Below, in pieces: positions 33,289 to 42,413 of a DNA stretch of 64,000 nt. The stretch is from positions 6,204,001 to 6,268,000 of the forward strand of contig NZ_CP107841.1 of the NCBI RefSeq assembly GCF_036346855.1. The letters run 5' to 3'. This DNA is from Streptomyces europaeiscabiei (GTDB lineage: Bacteria > Actinomycetota > Actinomycetes > Streptomycetales > Streptomycetaceae). The notes under the pieces are model-generated. The model did no database searches. It worked only from the letters and a program-made list of their open reading frames with translations, and was not told where the DNA came from. The translations under genes and the position numbers were made by a program. How positions within the stretch are numbered: the stretch's first letter is position 1; every line of letters begins with the position of its first letter.

Positions 33289-35241
33289 GTGTCCAGCCTC
33301 GAACACACCGAACCCGCCCTGGTGGAACCCGAGTTGAAGCGGCTGGACGGCACAGTGCGAGAGGCGTACGTCCCGGCGCTCGCCGCGCCCGTGACCTACG
33401 GCTCGCTCGCGGACATCCCCTTCGACAACGCGTCCCACGAGCCCGACTCGGTCGTCCTCAGCCGCAAGCGCAGTGCTGCGGCTACGGAGAAGGACGCGGA
33501 CCACGGTGCGCACAAGGACGCCGACAGGGGCGACGGCGGGTGGCAGGACGTGACGGCGGCCGAGTTCGCCGCCGAGGTGCTCGCGCTGGCGAAGGGCCTG
33601 ATCGCCGAGGGCCTGATGCCGGGCGACCGCATCGCGATCATGGCGCGGACGACGTACGAGTGGACGCTCCTGGACTTCGCGGCCTGGGCGGCGGGCCTGG
33701 TGACGGTCCCCGTCTACCCGACCTCCTCCGTCTTCCAGACCCGCTGGATCCTCCAGGACTCCGGCGCGGTGGCGCTCGCCGTGGAGACCGCGGGCCAGGC
33801 CGCCGCCCTCGGCCCCGAGCTGGACCGCATCCCCGACCTGCGTCACATGTGGGTCTTCGAGAAGGGGCACCTGGACCGGCTGGCCGAGCTGGGCCGGGAC
33901 GTGTCGGACCAGGAAGTGGCCGTACGGCGCGGGGTGCTCGGCCCCGACACCCTGGCGACCCTCATCTACACCTCGGGCACGACCGGCCGCCCCAAGGGCT
34001 GCGCCCTCACCCACGGCAACTTCTGCGCCGAGGTCGACAACGCGATCGACCTCCTCTACCCCATCTTCCGCGCGAAGACGGACGAGGAGGCCTCCACCCT
34101 CCTCTTCCTGCCCCTCGCCCATGTGTTCGGCCGTATGGTGGCGATCGGCTGTATGCGGGCGAGGGTCCGCCTTGGCCACTCGCCGAGCTTCCGCACGGAA
34201 GACCTCCTCGCCGACCTCAAGTCCTTCCGCCCGACGTTCCTCCTGGTCATCCCCTACGTCATGGAGAAGGTCTTCAACACGGCCCGCGCCTCCGCCGAAC
34301 GCATGGGCCGCGCGTCCTCGTACGACCGCGCCTCCGCGGTGGCCCGCCGCTACGGCGGGGCCCTCGAAGCCGAGCAGCACGGCACGGGCCCCGGCCCCTC
34401 CGCCCTGCTCAAGGCGGCCCGTACCTTCTACGACCCCCTGGTCTACCGCCGCATCCGCAAGGCGCTGGGCGGCAAAGTCCGTTACGTCATCTGCGGTGGC
34501 AGTCCCCTCGGCCGCCGCCTGGCCGCCTTCTACGCGGGCGCGGGCATCGACGTCTTCGAGGGCTATGGCATGACGGAGACGACGGCGGCCGTGACCGTCA
34601 CCCCGCCCAACCGGCCCCGTCTGGGAACGGTCGGCCGCCCTCTGCCCGGCACACGGGTCCACATCGCCGCCGACGGCGAGATCCTGCTCCACGGCGGCCA
34701 GATCTTCCGCGGCTACTGGGACCCGCAGGCCGGCGGAGTCGTCCCGGCGGGCCCCGACGGCTGGTTCGCGACCGGCGACATCGGCCACCTCGACGACGAG
34801 GGCTACCTCACGATCACCGGCCGCAAGAAGGAGATCCTGGTCACCGACAGCGGCAAGAACGTGGCCCCGGCCCCGCTGGAGAACTGGCTCCGCTCCCACC
34901 CCCTGATCGCCCACGCCATGGTCATAGGCGACCGCCGCCCCTACGTCACCGCCCTGCTGACCCTGGACCCCGAGGGCATCACGCACTGGGCCCTGATGAA
35001 CGCCAGGCAGGACACCCCCCTCGAACACCTCGCCACGGACCCGGACCTGCGATCCGTCCTGCAGCGCGCCGTGGACGAGGCCAACCGCCTCGTCTCCCGC
35101 CCCGAATCCATCCGCAGGTTCACGGTCGTCCCCGGCGGCTTCACAGAGGAGGAGGGCCACCTCACCCCGTCGATGAAGCTGCGGCGGGAGGTCGTGGAGC
35201 GGTCCTTCACGACGGAGATCGAGGGGTTGTACGAGAAGTAG
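33289..35241 (+). CDS. Long-chain fatty acid-CoA ligase (AMP-forming)
   Basis: The 650-residue enzyme activates fatty acids with ATP and CoA. AMP-binding motifs are clear: LIYTSGTTGRPKGCALTHGN, YGMTETTAAVT, the GWFATGDIG hinge region, and TGRKKEILVTDSGKNVAPAP. Long-chain branch members share the last block. The GTG start has only a weak GGAG. It is divergent from a MaoC-like dehydratase, so both may serve lipid breakdown or remodelling. Confidence 0.93.
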   Translation: MSSLEHTEPALVEPELKRLDGTVREAYVPALAAPVTYGSLADIPFDNASHEPDSVVLSRKRSAAATEKDADHGAHKDADRGDGGWQDVTAAEFAAEVLALAKGLIAEGLMPGDRIAIMARTTYEWTLLDFAAWAAGLVTVPVYPTSSVFQTRWILQDSGAVALAVETAGQAAALGPELDRIPDLRHMWVFEKGHLDRLAELGRDVSDQEVAVRRGVLGPDTLATLIYTSGTTGRPKGCALTHGNFCAEVDNAIDLLYPIFRAKTDEEASTLLFLPLAHVFGRMVAIGCMRARVRLGHSPSFRTEDLLADLKSFRPTFLLVIPYVMEKVFNTARASAERMGRASSYDRASAVARRYGGALEAEQHGTGPGPSALLKAARTFYDPLVYRRIRKALGGKVRYVICGGSPLGRRLAAFYAGAGIDVFEGYGMTETTAAVTVTPPNRPRLGTVGRPLPGTRVHIAADGEILLHGGQIFRGYWDPQAGGVVPAGPDGWFATGDIGHLDDEGYLTITGRKKEILVTDSGKNVAPAPLENWLRSHPLIAHAMVIGDRRPYVTALLTLDPEGITHWALMNARQDTPLEHLATDPDLRSVLQRAVDEANRLVSRPESIRRFTVVPGGFTEEEGHLTPSMKLRREVVERSFTTEIEGLYEK

Positions 35242-35270
35242 CCCGCGCGGTGGTGAACCGCGGAAGCGGC

Positions 35271-35753
35271 CTACTGCCCGGCGGCCGGATCGCCATCCCC
35301 CAGCGCGACCCACCAGTACCCGTCGTCCTTGACCAGCAACAGCTCCTGCTGCTGGTCGGTCCTGCCGTAGGTGAGCCGGACGGGATTGAAGTAGTCCACG
35401 ACCCCCTCCAGCACGGTGACGTCGACGTGCCCCCGGGCGCCCTCGCCGAACTCCCGCACCTGCTCGTAGGCCGCGACCCGGGTCCCGTCGTACGCCGGCC
35501 CCGCCAGCTCCATCAGCCCTTCCACGTCACCGGCCTTGAGCCGCTGCACATACGCCCGCACGACAGTGTCGACGTCCTCGGCGGTCTCCCGGACATCGGG
35601 ATACTTCGACTTCGCGGCCCGCACGGTCACATCGATCCGGGGGGAGTCGGCGAGCGAGTACGGCGCCCGGAACCAGTTCCACCACACGACCGCCCCGACC
35701 CCGAGGGCCACGACCAGCCCGGCACAGCACAGCAGAACGCCCCGCTTCTTCAT
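35271..35753 (-). CDS. Membrane-anchored small protein, NTF2-like
   Basis: The 160-residue protein has an N-terminal anchor (KKRGVLLCCAGLVVALGVGA). Its soluble domain has a layout like NTF2-type or DUF4878 accessory proteins: TVVRAYVQRLKAGDVEGLM, then VLEGVVDYFNPVRLTY and VKDDGYWWVAL. The family assignment is tentative. It lies convergent to the acyl-CoA ligase gene, with only 29 bases between stops. Confidence 0.75.
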   Translation of the reverse strand: MKKRGVLLCCAGLVVALGVGAVVWWNWFRAPYSLADSPRIDVTVRAAKSKYPDVRETAEDVDTVVRAYVQRLKAGDVEGLMELAGPAYDGTRVAAYEQVREFGEGARGHVDVTVLEGVVDYFNPVRLTYGRTDQQQELLLVKDDGYWWVALGDGDPAAGQ

Positions 35754-35919
35754 CGACCTCGACCCGCCCCGTCCCGTTCCGTGCCAACGACCGGACCAAC
35801 CCGCGGTCCGGCTCCTCCCTCAAAGAGTCGACTCACCCGGATCCGGTTGTGCGCACCGACGAACTCCCCAGCTCAACAGCGCGTCTCACGCACGGACGAG
35901 GCCGATACCGTGTGGTCGC

Positions 35920-36411
35920 ATGATCCGAAGACACGTGACACAACTGCTGTCCTCGAAGTGGGGCAAGCTCTCCATGGCCGGCGCGCTCCTGGCCGCCGCT
36001 CTGTGGGGCTGGTCCGCCGTACGGACCTTCACATCGACCGACCAGGACGACAACACCGCGGCCCAGCTCTCCTCCACCGCACTTGTCGTGAGCGCCGTCG
36101 CTCTCCTGTTGCTCGGCCTCCACGAGAGGCACCTGCGGATGCAGCGGGGAGAGGGAGAAGCCCTGGGCGCGAGGCAGGTGCTGCACGACCTCCGCTCCCT
36201 GTCCACCTCGGCCAACGGCAAGGTCGCCCTGGTGTTCGCCGCCCTCGGGGTGGCCGGGTGGGCGTACGCATGGGTGTTCGTGCGGCTGCTTGGATGGGAC
36301 ATGGCACTGGTCCCGCCCGGCGACGACGGAGGGCTGTTCGTGGCCGCCGGGACGCTCGGCTGTGTGGCCGCGGGGATCTTCGCGGTGACGCACTTCAAGG
36401 AGCGGCACTGA
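35920..36411 (+). CDS. Small multi-pass membrane protein, unknown
   Basis: The 163-residue protein shows four hydrophobic segments (MAGALLAAALWGWSAV, STALVVSAVALLLLGL, VALVFAALGVAGWAYAWVFV and FVAAGTLGCVAAGIFAV). No motif is recognised. The start lacks a ribosome site; TACCGT lies 8 bases before the ATG. An antisense frame from the broken acetyltransferase runs across it, but codon use favours this strand. Confidence 0.6.
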   Translation: MIRRHVTQLLSSKWGKLSMAGALLAAALWGWSAVRTFTSTDQDDNTAAQLSSTALVVSAVALLLLGLHERHLRMQRGEGEALGARQVLHDLRSLSTSANGKVALVFAALGVAGWAYAWVFVRLLGWDMALVPPGDDGGLFVAAGTLGCVAAGIFAVTHFKERH

Positions 36412-36448
36412 GCCACCGGGTCGACGTCCGTCACCGGTGGCCCTTCGG

Positions 36449-37195
36449 TCATGTCGGCCTTCTCTGACGGCGGCGCCCGACAACTCGGCGACCACCTCGC
36501 CCTGTTCCTCCTCCGCGGTGGGCACGGGCCGGAACCCCAGCGAGGTGTAGAGGCGCTCGGCGACGGTGTTGTCCGGTTGGTACGACAGGCGCAGGACCGC
36601 ACAGTCCGAACGGTCCGCCAGCCATCGCACCAGGGTCCACGCAGCCGCCCGCCCGACCCCCTTGCCCTGCTCGCCACCGTCGATCAGCATCCCGCCGACC
36701 CAGTACGAGCCGTCCTCGTCCCGCCCCCACATGACATGCCCCACCACGGTGTCGTCGGCGCAGACCGCGAGCGAGTTCCACACACCCTCACGGAGGGACG
36801 GGAGGAGTTGACATCCTCACCTGCGTGAACGCAGGTAGGTCAGCACCACCGCTACGTGGTGTTCCCTCGGGTTCCTGCTTCATCGGCCCCTGCCACCGAG
36901 AGTGGTCTGACAAGGTCTCCACGGCTTGACGTCCCGCCAGTCCGGCGGTGGGTCCGCCAACTACGTTGTCGGACAAGGCGAATTCAGCAGTGTCGCTGCG
37001 GCCCGCTGGGCCGCTGGGCCGCTGGGCTCAGGATGCCCTACACCTCCACCCTGAAGAGTGGAGCCCTGGGCAAGTGTTCGGTAGTGAGCGGCCCAGCGCC
37101 GGCACGTACCGTCGCTGGCCGTCCAGTGGAGCGACGTCCGCGACGGCCCGCCAGTTCTCGTCGTCCAGGTCGTGCAGAGCGATCCGTCGCCCCAC
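36449..37195 (-). pseudogene. GNAT acetyltransferase split by an insertion remnant
   Basis: The 5' part (37195-37082, 38 codons) reads LHDLDDENWRAVADVAPLDG then RRYVPALGRSL. The 3' part (from 36807) reads LLPSLREGVWNSLAV, then GHVMWGRDEDGSYWVGGMLI, EQGKGVGRAA and YTSLGFRPVP. Joined across the intervening 274 bases the frame is restored and matches the usual spermidine-acetyltransferase-like order. No normal stop follows GEVVAELS; the frame runs on antisense to the next gene, so the 3' end is also degraded. The end coordinate is therefore approximate. Confidence 0.8.
36808..37081 (-). mobile_element. IS200/IS605-type insertion remnant (right end plus TnpB-tail-like relic)
   Basis: One end reads ttgacatcctcacctgcg, with a perfect 7-bp hairpin acctgcg/cgcaggt (36819-36836) next to it, as in right ends of IS605/IS1341-type elements. 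Near the other end, CTCCAC/GTGGAG (37044-37063) can form a second subterminal hairpin. The minus frame 36976-36808 (GLAGRQAVETLSDHSRWQGP, then MKQEPEGTPRSGG) looks like a transposase C-terminal tail. There is no complete tnpA or tnpB, and no target duplication, as expected for this family. Confidence 0.7.
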
Positions 37196-37291
37196 TCCGT
37201 CCAGCAGACCGTGACTGATCAAGCGGGAAGGGTACGGCCGTCCCCGCCCGCGAGGAAGGCGGTCCCGGGGGAGGGTGGCACGGGGCCGTCC

Positions 37292-40078
37292 TCAGTCCAG
37301 CAGATCCGCCGCCGTCAGCAGTCGCGTCAGATCCGTCCGCGAGCGCACCCGCAACTTCCGGTAGATGCGGGTGAGATGGGCCTCGACCGTCTTGCGGGAG
37401 ACGAACAGGGACGCCGCCGCCTCCGTGTTGTTGAGGCCGCGGGCGATGGCGCGGGACACCTGGAACTCCTGGGGGGTCAGCTGGTTCAGGGCGCCGCCCA
37501 TACCGCCGGCGGGCGACTGGGGCGTGCTCGACATGCCTCCCGCCGCCGCGAGTTCGCTCGCCGCGCGGCGGGCCCAGGGGACCGCGCCGAGCCGTTCGAA
37601 GCAGGCCAGGGCGGAGGCGAGGGGTGTGCGGGCGGCTCCCGGGCGGCGGTAGCGGCGCAGGACCTCCGCCTCGCACAGCAGGGTCCGGGCCCAGTCGAAG
37701 GGGCCCGTCGTGCGGTGGTGGGCCTTCAACGCCGCCCCGAAGTACGCCTCCGCCTCCTCCGGTGTCCCCGCCAGCAGCCCCCGGACCCGGGCCGCCGCTG
37801 CCTCCGCCGAGGCGAGGCCCGTCTCCCGGGCCCGTTCCTCCAGCCAGGACACCACCTCGGCGGCCCGCGCCGGGTTCCCCGCCCGTACGTGCGCCTCGGC
37901 CAGGTCGGCCGCGAACGGGACCACCTCCGGGTTGCCGATGCCCTGCTCCACGGCCAATGACAACGTTTGCTCCAGCTGGTCGGCGGCCGCGTCGTGGTCG
38001 CCGTGGGCGAGCGCCGACAGGCCCAGCACGGCCGTCATGTGGAACTCCTGGCAGCCGATCCCGTACGCCCCGCACTCCCGCCGCGCCCGCGCCACATGCT
38101 CCTCGCACTCGACGCGGTCGCCGCGCAGGGCTTCGAGGCGGGCGAGGCAGTACAGGGCGTAACTCACGCACGTCAGCTGGCCCAATTCCTCCGCCCAGCG
38201 CAGGGCCTCCGTCAAGTCGCCGCGCGCGGAGGCCCACTGGCCGATCCGGGTCTCCAACTCGCCCCGTACGGCGAGGGTGAAGCCCAGCACGCCCACCGCG
38301 CTGTGCCGCCGGGCCGACTCCACCGCCGTGTTGAGCAGCCGGCGCCCCCGCACGAACTCCTCCACGCGGCTCCAGGCCTGCCCGGCGATCGCGTACACCT
38401 GCTGGTCACGGACGGGGTCGCCGCCGGTGCCGTGGCGGTCGGCGGCCCCCAGCATCTCGCGGCCCTCGGCCGTACGGCCGGCCATGACGAGGGCACCGCC
38501 GAGGAGGGTGAGGCTGTACCAGCGTTCGGGGCCGGACTCGGAGGCGAGGGCGAGGGACTCCTCGGCCACGCGGACCGCCGCCGGGACATGACCGTCCAGG
38601 CGCGCGGCGGCCGTGGCCTCCGCGAGGAGCAGACAGGCGCGGGTGCGGTCGGTGTCGCGTACGGCGTCGGCGGCGTTCATGAGGAGGCCGTACGCCTGCG
38701 CCGTCTCGCCCTTCCAGGTGTACATCCGGCCCAACAGGCCCTGGATGGCGGCGCGTACGGCCGGGTCCGGGGTGATGCGCAGGGCCTCCTCGCACCACTG
38801 CGGGCCTGCCGGGGAACCGCTGAGCAGGGCGTCGGAAGCGGCGTGGTGGAGGCGGTCGGCGCGGGGCGCGGGGTCGGGGGTGAGCTCGGCGGCACGGCGC
38901 CAGGCGAGCGCCGACTCGCCGAAGGCACTGCGGCGGCGGGCCTCCCGCGCGGCCTCGGCGAGCGCCGCCGCGGTCTCCTCGTCGGGGCCGGGGGTCGCGG
39001 ACGCCCGGTACCAGGCGTGCAGCGGGCCCGTACTCACCTCGGCCAGCGCCTGGAACGCGGCGTACCGGTGTGCGAGGGGGGCTCGGCCCAGCACCAGTGC
39101 GCGCAGCACCGGGTGGTGGAAGTCCAGCCCGTCCGCCGTGGCCGTGATCAGGCCGTCCTCCTCTGCGGGGGAGAGCGCGTCGAGGGAGAGGCCGGCCGCC
39201 TCCAGCGCCTTCCGTAGCGGGCCCGCCGCCGTCGAACGGCCGGCCGCCAGCACGACCAGCGCCCGGCGGGCGGGATCCGGCAGACCGTCGATACGGGTCG
39301 CCCAGGCGCGCTCCAGATGACTGCCGAGGGACGGCGGGTCCAGCAACGGCCGCTCACCGCGCGCCTGTTCGTCCGTCAGCCCGCTCGCGATCTCCCGCAG
39401 GGCGAGCGGGTTGCCACCGCTGATGCGGACGAGGTCGGCGAGCACGTGGGGTGTCACGCGGCCGTCCAGCAGAGTGGCGCACTCCTCCGGCGCCAACCCG
39501 CCGACCTGCACGGTGGGGATGGAGCGGCGGGGGCCCGACTCGCCGTGGTCCTCGCGGGAACCGAGGGCGAGGGCGACCCGTTCGCTGGACAGGCGGCGGG
39601 CGACGAAGAGAAGGACGCGCTGGGAGGAGGGATCCACCCAGTGCAGGTCGTCGACGAGGACGACGACCGGGCGCTCGTCGCCGAGCGCCGCGAGGACGTT
39701 GAGGGCGCCCATGCAGGCGGCGTACGGATTGCCCGGCGGGTCCCCCGGGTCGCCGCTCAGGGCCAGGCAGGACTCCAGGGCCGAGCGCTGGACGCCGGGG
39801 AGTTCCCTGAAAAGGGATGAATGGGGCATCAGTAGGTCGCCGAGGGTGGCGAAGGGGAGCACGGTCTCGGTCTCGATGCCCCGGGCGCGCAGGATCGTGC
39901 CGGGGGCCGCGCCGGAGGTTCCGGCCCTCGCTCGCTCCGCCGCGTAGTCCAGCAGGGCGGTCTTCCCGATGCCGGGTTCGCCCCACAGCAACAGCGCCGC
40001 CCCACCCGCCCCACCTGCCACGAGCAGGTCGTCCATCAGCCGGCGTTCCCGCTCCCGGCCGACGAGTCCCCGTAACAA
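37292..40078 (-). CDS. Large ATP-binding LuxR regulator (LAL/MalT type)
   Basis: The 928-residue protein has an N-terminal P-loop NTPase domain (GREREx start, GEPGIGKTAL near residue 33, Walker B VVVLVDDLHW) and a long helical TPR-like middle. The C-terminus is a LuxR-type HTH (LTPQEFQVSRAIARGLNNTE, then ASLFVSRKTVEAHLTRIYRK). This is the LAL regulator architecture. The start is TTG 40078 with a near-ideal AGGAGGTG five bases upstream. No pathway genes adjoin, so the target is unknown. Confidence 0.93.
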   Translation of the reverse strand: MLRGLVGRERERRLMDDLLVAGGAGGAALLLWGEPGIGKTALLDYAAERARAGTSGAAPGTILRARGIETETVLPFATLGDLLMPHSSLFRELPGVQRSALESCLALSGDPGDPPGNPYAACMGALNVLAALGDERPVVVLVDDLHWVDPSSQRVLLFVARRLSSERVALALGSREDHGESGPRRSIPTVQVGGLAPEECATLLDGRVTPHVLADLVRISGGNPLALREIASGLTDEQARGERPLLDPPSLGSHLERAWATRIDGLPDPARRALVVLAAGRSTAAGPLRKALEAAGLSLDALSPAEEDGLITATADGLDFHHPVLRALVLGRAPLAHRYAAFQALAEVSTGPLHAWYRASATPGPDEETAAALAEAAREARRRSAFGESALAWRRAAELTPDPAPRADRLHHAASDALLSGSPAGPQWCEEALRITPDPAVRAAIQGLLGRMYTWKGETAQAYGLLMNAADAVRDTDRTRACLLLAEATAAARLDGHVPAAVRVAEESLALASESGPERWYSLTLLGGALVMAGRTAEGREMLGAADRHGTGGDPVRDQQVYAIAGQAWSRVEEFVRGRRLLNTAVESARRHSAVGVLGFTLAVRGELETRIGQWASARGDLTEALRWAEELGQLTCVSYALYCLARLEALRGDRVECEEHVARARRECGAYGIGCQEFHMTAVLGLSALAHGDHDAAADQLEQTLSLAVEQGIGNPEVVPFAADLAEAHVRAGNPARAAEVVSWLEERARETGLASAEAAAARVRGLLAGTPEEAEAYFGAALKAHHRTTGPFDWARTLLCEAEVLRRYRRPGAARTPLASALACFERLGAVPWARRAASELAAAGGMSSTPQSPAGGMGGALNQLTPQEFQVSRAIARGLNNTEAAASLFVSRKTVEAHLTRIYRKLRVRSRTDLTRLLTAADLLD

Positions 40079-40224
40079 TGCGCCACCTCCTGGTGCCCGC
40101 CTGCGCCCGGTCCCGCCCGTCCATCATGCCCCCAGGGGGAGTTGTCAGGGGAGATGTAGGGACTTCCCGGAAGCGAGGGCGGCCGCCCCGGGCCTTCAAT
40201 GGTTTTGCGCGACAGCAGCGCAGG

Positions 40225-40290
40225 GGGATCGCACCACAGAGGGATCGCACCACAAGAGGTAGGCACCACAAGAGGTAGGCACCACAAGGG
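40225..40290. repeat. Four tandem 16-17-bp units
   Basis: Units such as gggatcgcaccacaga and ggtaggcaccacaaga follow each other in the leader of the CYTH-like gene. They may affect translation, because they end just before its ribosome site. Confidence 0.85.
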
Positions 40291-40334
40291 AAATCAGGGG
40301 AATGAACCAGGTCGCGGAACCAGGGGGACGGCAC

Positions 40335-41153
40335 ATGCCGGCATCCGAGGGACGCGGGGATCTCACCTCGGGATCCGACCGGCTCGACTCGGTCGAGATC
40401 AAGGTGACGTTCTCGGGTGCGGGCGCGGCCGCCGCGACCGGGGCGCTGGCGCCGGACACCGGGGGAGCCCGGCGCCGCGTCTACTTCTGTGAGAACCTCG
40501 CCCGCTCCACGGCGCCAGGACAACTGCCGCTTCTGGATGCGGGGTTGATCCTGCGCCTTCGGGCGGGGAGCGGGCGGGGCGGGGCCGTGACCGCGGAATT
40601 ACGGCCCTGTCGCCGGTCCCGGCTCTCGGAGCGTTGGCTGCGTTTCCGTGAGCGGGGACCGGACTCCTTCCACCTGGCGGGCGCCTGGTCGGGCGACCGC
40701 CGGGTCCTCTCCGCCACCTTCGTCTCCGACTGCGGGCGTACGGCCGTGGAGGCCGCCGCCGCCGGCACCGAGCCGCTGGACCTCGTCTTCTCCGACAGTC
40801 AGCGTGCCTTCCTCGCCGACTGCGCCGACATCGACGTCGGCTTCGGTTCCCTCGACGTCCTCGGCCCCGTCCACACGGTCCGCCGCCACGGCGTGCGCCT
40901 CGACCATCACGAAGTGACCCTGGAGCACTGGACGTTGCCCGGCGGGGGCGGCGACGACGAGGGCGTCCCTCTGGAGTGGCTGGAGGTCTCCGAGCGGGTC
41001 GCCCCCGAGGGCGCCGAGGTCGTCCAGGCCTCCCTCACCGCCCTCCTCAAGGGCAAGGGGCTCGAACCCGACCTCGGCTCGGGCATCCGGGTCCGTCGGG
41101 TCCTGGAGGAACTGGTCGCACAGGGCGCCCGGCGATCCCCGTGGAGGCAGTGA
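40335..41153 (+). CDS. CYTH-like domain protein (tentative)
   Basis: The 272-residue protein has VEIKVTFSG near the start, then RRRVYFCENLARS, DAGLILRLRAG, VTAELRPCRR and a later HHEVTLEHWTL. The order of charged strands recalls CYTH triphosphate-tunnel proteins (ExExK, then YFD and LRxR). The first glutamate of ExExK is not conserved, so enzyme activity is uncertain. ATG 40335 has GGGGGA at 6 bases; ATG 40302 is in frame but lies in the repeat leader. The stop lies within an 8-bp repeat. Confidence 0.65.
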   Translation: MPASEGRGDLTSGSDRLDSVEIKVTFSGAGAAAATGALAPDTGGARRRVYFCENLARSTAPGQLPLLDAGLILRLRAGSGRGGAVTAELRPCRRSRLSERWLRFRERGPDSFHLAGAWSGDRRVLSATFVSDCGRTAVEAAAAGTEPLDLVFSDSQRAFLADCADIDVGFGSLDVLGPVHTVRRHGVRLDHHEVTLEHWTLPGGGGDDEGVPLEWLEVSERVAPEGAEVVQASLTALLKGKGLEPDLGSGIRVRRVLEELVAQGARRSPWRQ

Positions 41154-41191
41154 GGCAGTGAGGCGGTGAGGCAGTGAGGCGGTGAGGCGGT
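41144..41191. repeat. Six tandem 8-bp units (gaggcagt/gaggcggt)
   Basis: The array spans the stop codon of the CYTH-like gene (TGA 41151-41153). Each unit contains TGA across its junction, so unit number changes cannot extend the protein far. Confidence 0.93.
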
Positions 41192-41239
41192 GAATTCCAC
41201 GCGGCCGGTGTCGGAGTCGTGCGGATGCGGTGAGTCCGG

Positions 41240-41554
41240 CTAACCGACCCCGACCGCTCGCAACCCCGCCGAGGCCGCCGCCGCACCCAGGACCACCACC
41301 GCGAACGGCGCCCTCCGCCATGCCAGCACCCCGCCCACCAGCACTCCCGCGGGCCGTGCCCACCCGGCGAAACCGCCGCCCTCGGTCAGGGCGCCCGTGG
41401 CCAGCAACGCCACCAGCAACACCACGGCGGCCCCGGCCAGCAACTCCCGCACCCGGGCGGGGATCTCGACCCGCCCCTGCAGCGCGGGCCCGGTGAGCCG
41501 GAAGACGTACGTCCCCACGGCGAGCACGACCATCGCGCCGACGACCGGACTCAC
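41240..41554 (-). CDS. azlD: AzlD-family branched-chain amino acid exporter subunit
   Basis: The 104-residue protein has three to four helices (VVLAVGTYVFRLTGPAL, LAGAAVVLLVALLATGAL and GVLVGGVLAWRRAPFAVVVL) typical of AzlD, the small partner of AzlC in export of branched-chain amino acids. The GTG start overlaps the azlC stop in GTGA, so the subunits are coupled. Confidence 0.9.
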   Translation of the reverse strand: MSPVVGAMVVLAVGTYVFRLTGPALQGRVEIPARVRELLAGAAVVLLVALLATGALTEGGGFAGWARPAGVLVGGVLAWRRAPFAVVVLGAAAASAGLRAVGVG

Positions 41555-42336
41555 GACACCCTCCCGTCCGCCGCATCCGCCGCATCCGCCGCATCCGCTG
41601 GATCCGCTGGATCCGCTGGATCCCCGGGATCCGCCGCATCCGAACCACCCGCCGCATTCACCGACGCCCGCCACACGACCAGCCCGGTCAGCGCCAGCAG
41701 CACGGGGACGCCTGTGGGCGTCACCGGAGTCGCCGCCAGCGCCACCACCGCACCCAACAGCGCGGCCCGCCGTACGGGCGGCTGATCCCGCAGGGCGGGC
41801 AGGACCAGCGCGGCGAGCACGGCGGGGAAGGCGGCGTCGAGGCCGTACGTGGCGGTGTCGCCCAGCGCGGTACCGGCCAGGGCCCCTGCCAGGACGCACA
41901 CGTTCCAGACCGTGAAGAGGCCGAGCCCCGAGACCCAGAACGCGGCCCGGCGCCGTACGGGATCGCGCTGGGCCAGAGCGAAGGCCACCGTCTCGTCGGT
42001 GACGAAATGCGCGCCCACGAAGCGGGCTGCCTTCCCCGGCCCCAGCACATCGGCGACCGCCAGGCTGAACGCCGCGTTGCGTGTGTTGAGCAGCAGCCCG
42101 GTCGCCGCCGCCGCGAACGGTCCGCCCCCGGCCAGCAGGATCCCCACCGCGCTGAACTGCGCCGCACCCGCGTACACGACGAGCGACATCACCACCGGCA
42201 CCCATACCGGCAGCCCGCCCGCCACCGAGATCGCGCCGAAGGAGACGCCGACCACCCCGCCGGCGAGACAGACGAGGGAGATGTCCCGGAGCAGCGCGGG
42301 ATCATGAACCTGGAGTGTTCGGAGAAGCGAACGCAT
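41551..42336 (-). CDS. azlC: AzlC-family branched-chain amino acid exporter
   Basis: The 261-residue membrane protein has the AzlC blocks GVSFGAISVAGGLPVWVPVV, VYAGAAQFSAVGI, LLLNTRNAAFSLAVAD and THFVTDE-like AHFVTDETVA. The C-terminus is a low-complexity tail of ADP and ADAADA repeats. It is divergent from an XRE-cupin regulator, a common arrangement for LIV-E exporters. The palindrome between the genes is the likely control site. Confidence 0.92.
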   Translation of the reverse strand: MRSLLRTLQVHDPALLRDISLVCLAGGVVGVSFGAISVAGGLPVWVPVVMSLVVYAGAAQFSAVGILLAGGGPFAAAATGLLLNTRNAAFSLAVADVLGPGKAARFVGAHFVTDETVAFALAQRDPVRRRAAFWVSGLGLFTVWNVCVLAGALAGTALGDTATYGLDAAFPAVLAALVLPALRDQPPVRRAALLGAVVALAATPVTPTGVPVLLALTGLVVWRASVNAAGGSDAADPGDPADPADPADAADAADAADGRVS

Positions 42337-42363
42337 GTTCTCTACAATGAACAGCAGGCGGGT

Positions 42364-42386
42364 CGTTCGTCAAGACGAACGTTCGT
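42364..42386. promoter_or_regulatory. Overlapping palindromes in the azlC/XRE divergent promoter
   Basis: CGTTCGTC-AA-GACGAACG (42364-42381) is a perfect palindrome, and ACGAACGTTCGT (42375-42386) is a second one that shares its right arm. Three GTTCG/CGAAC half-sites therefore lie in 23 bp. The adjacent XRE-cupin protein is the expected ligand. Confidence 0.75.
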
Positions 42387-42413
42387 ACTTCTGTGGCGAA
42401 CGGAGTGAGTGGG

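Noticed and set aside
35833..36449. Extended C-terminus of the broken GNAT frame
   Set aside because: It runs antisense through the small membrane-protein gene and has no GNAT features after GEVVAELS.
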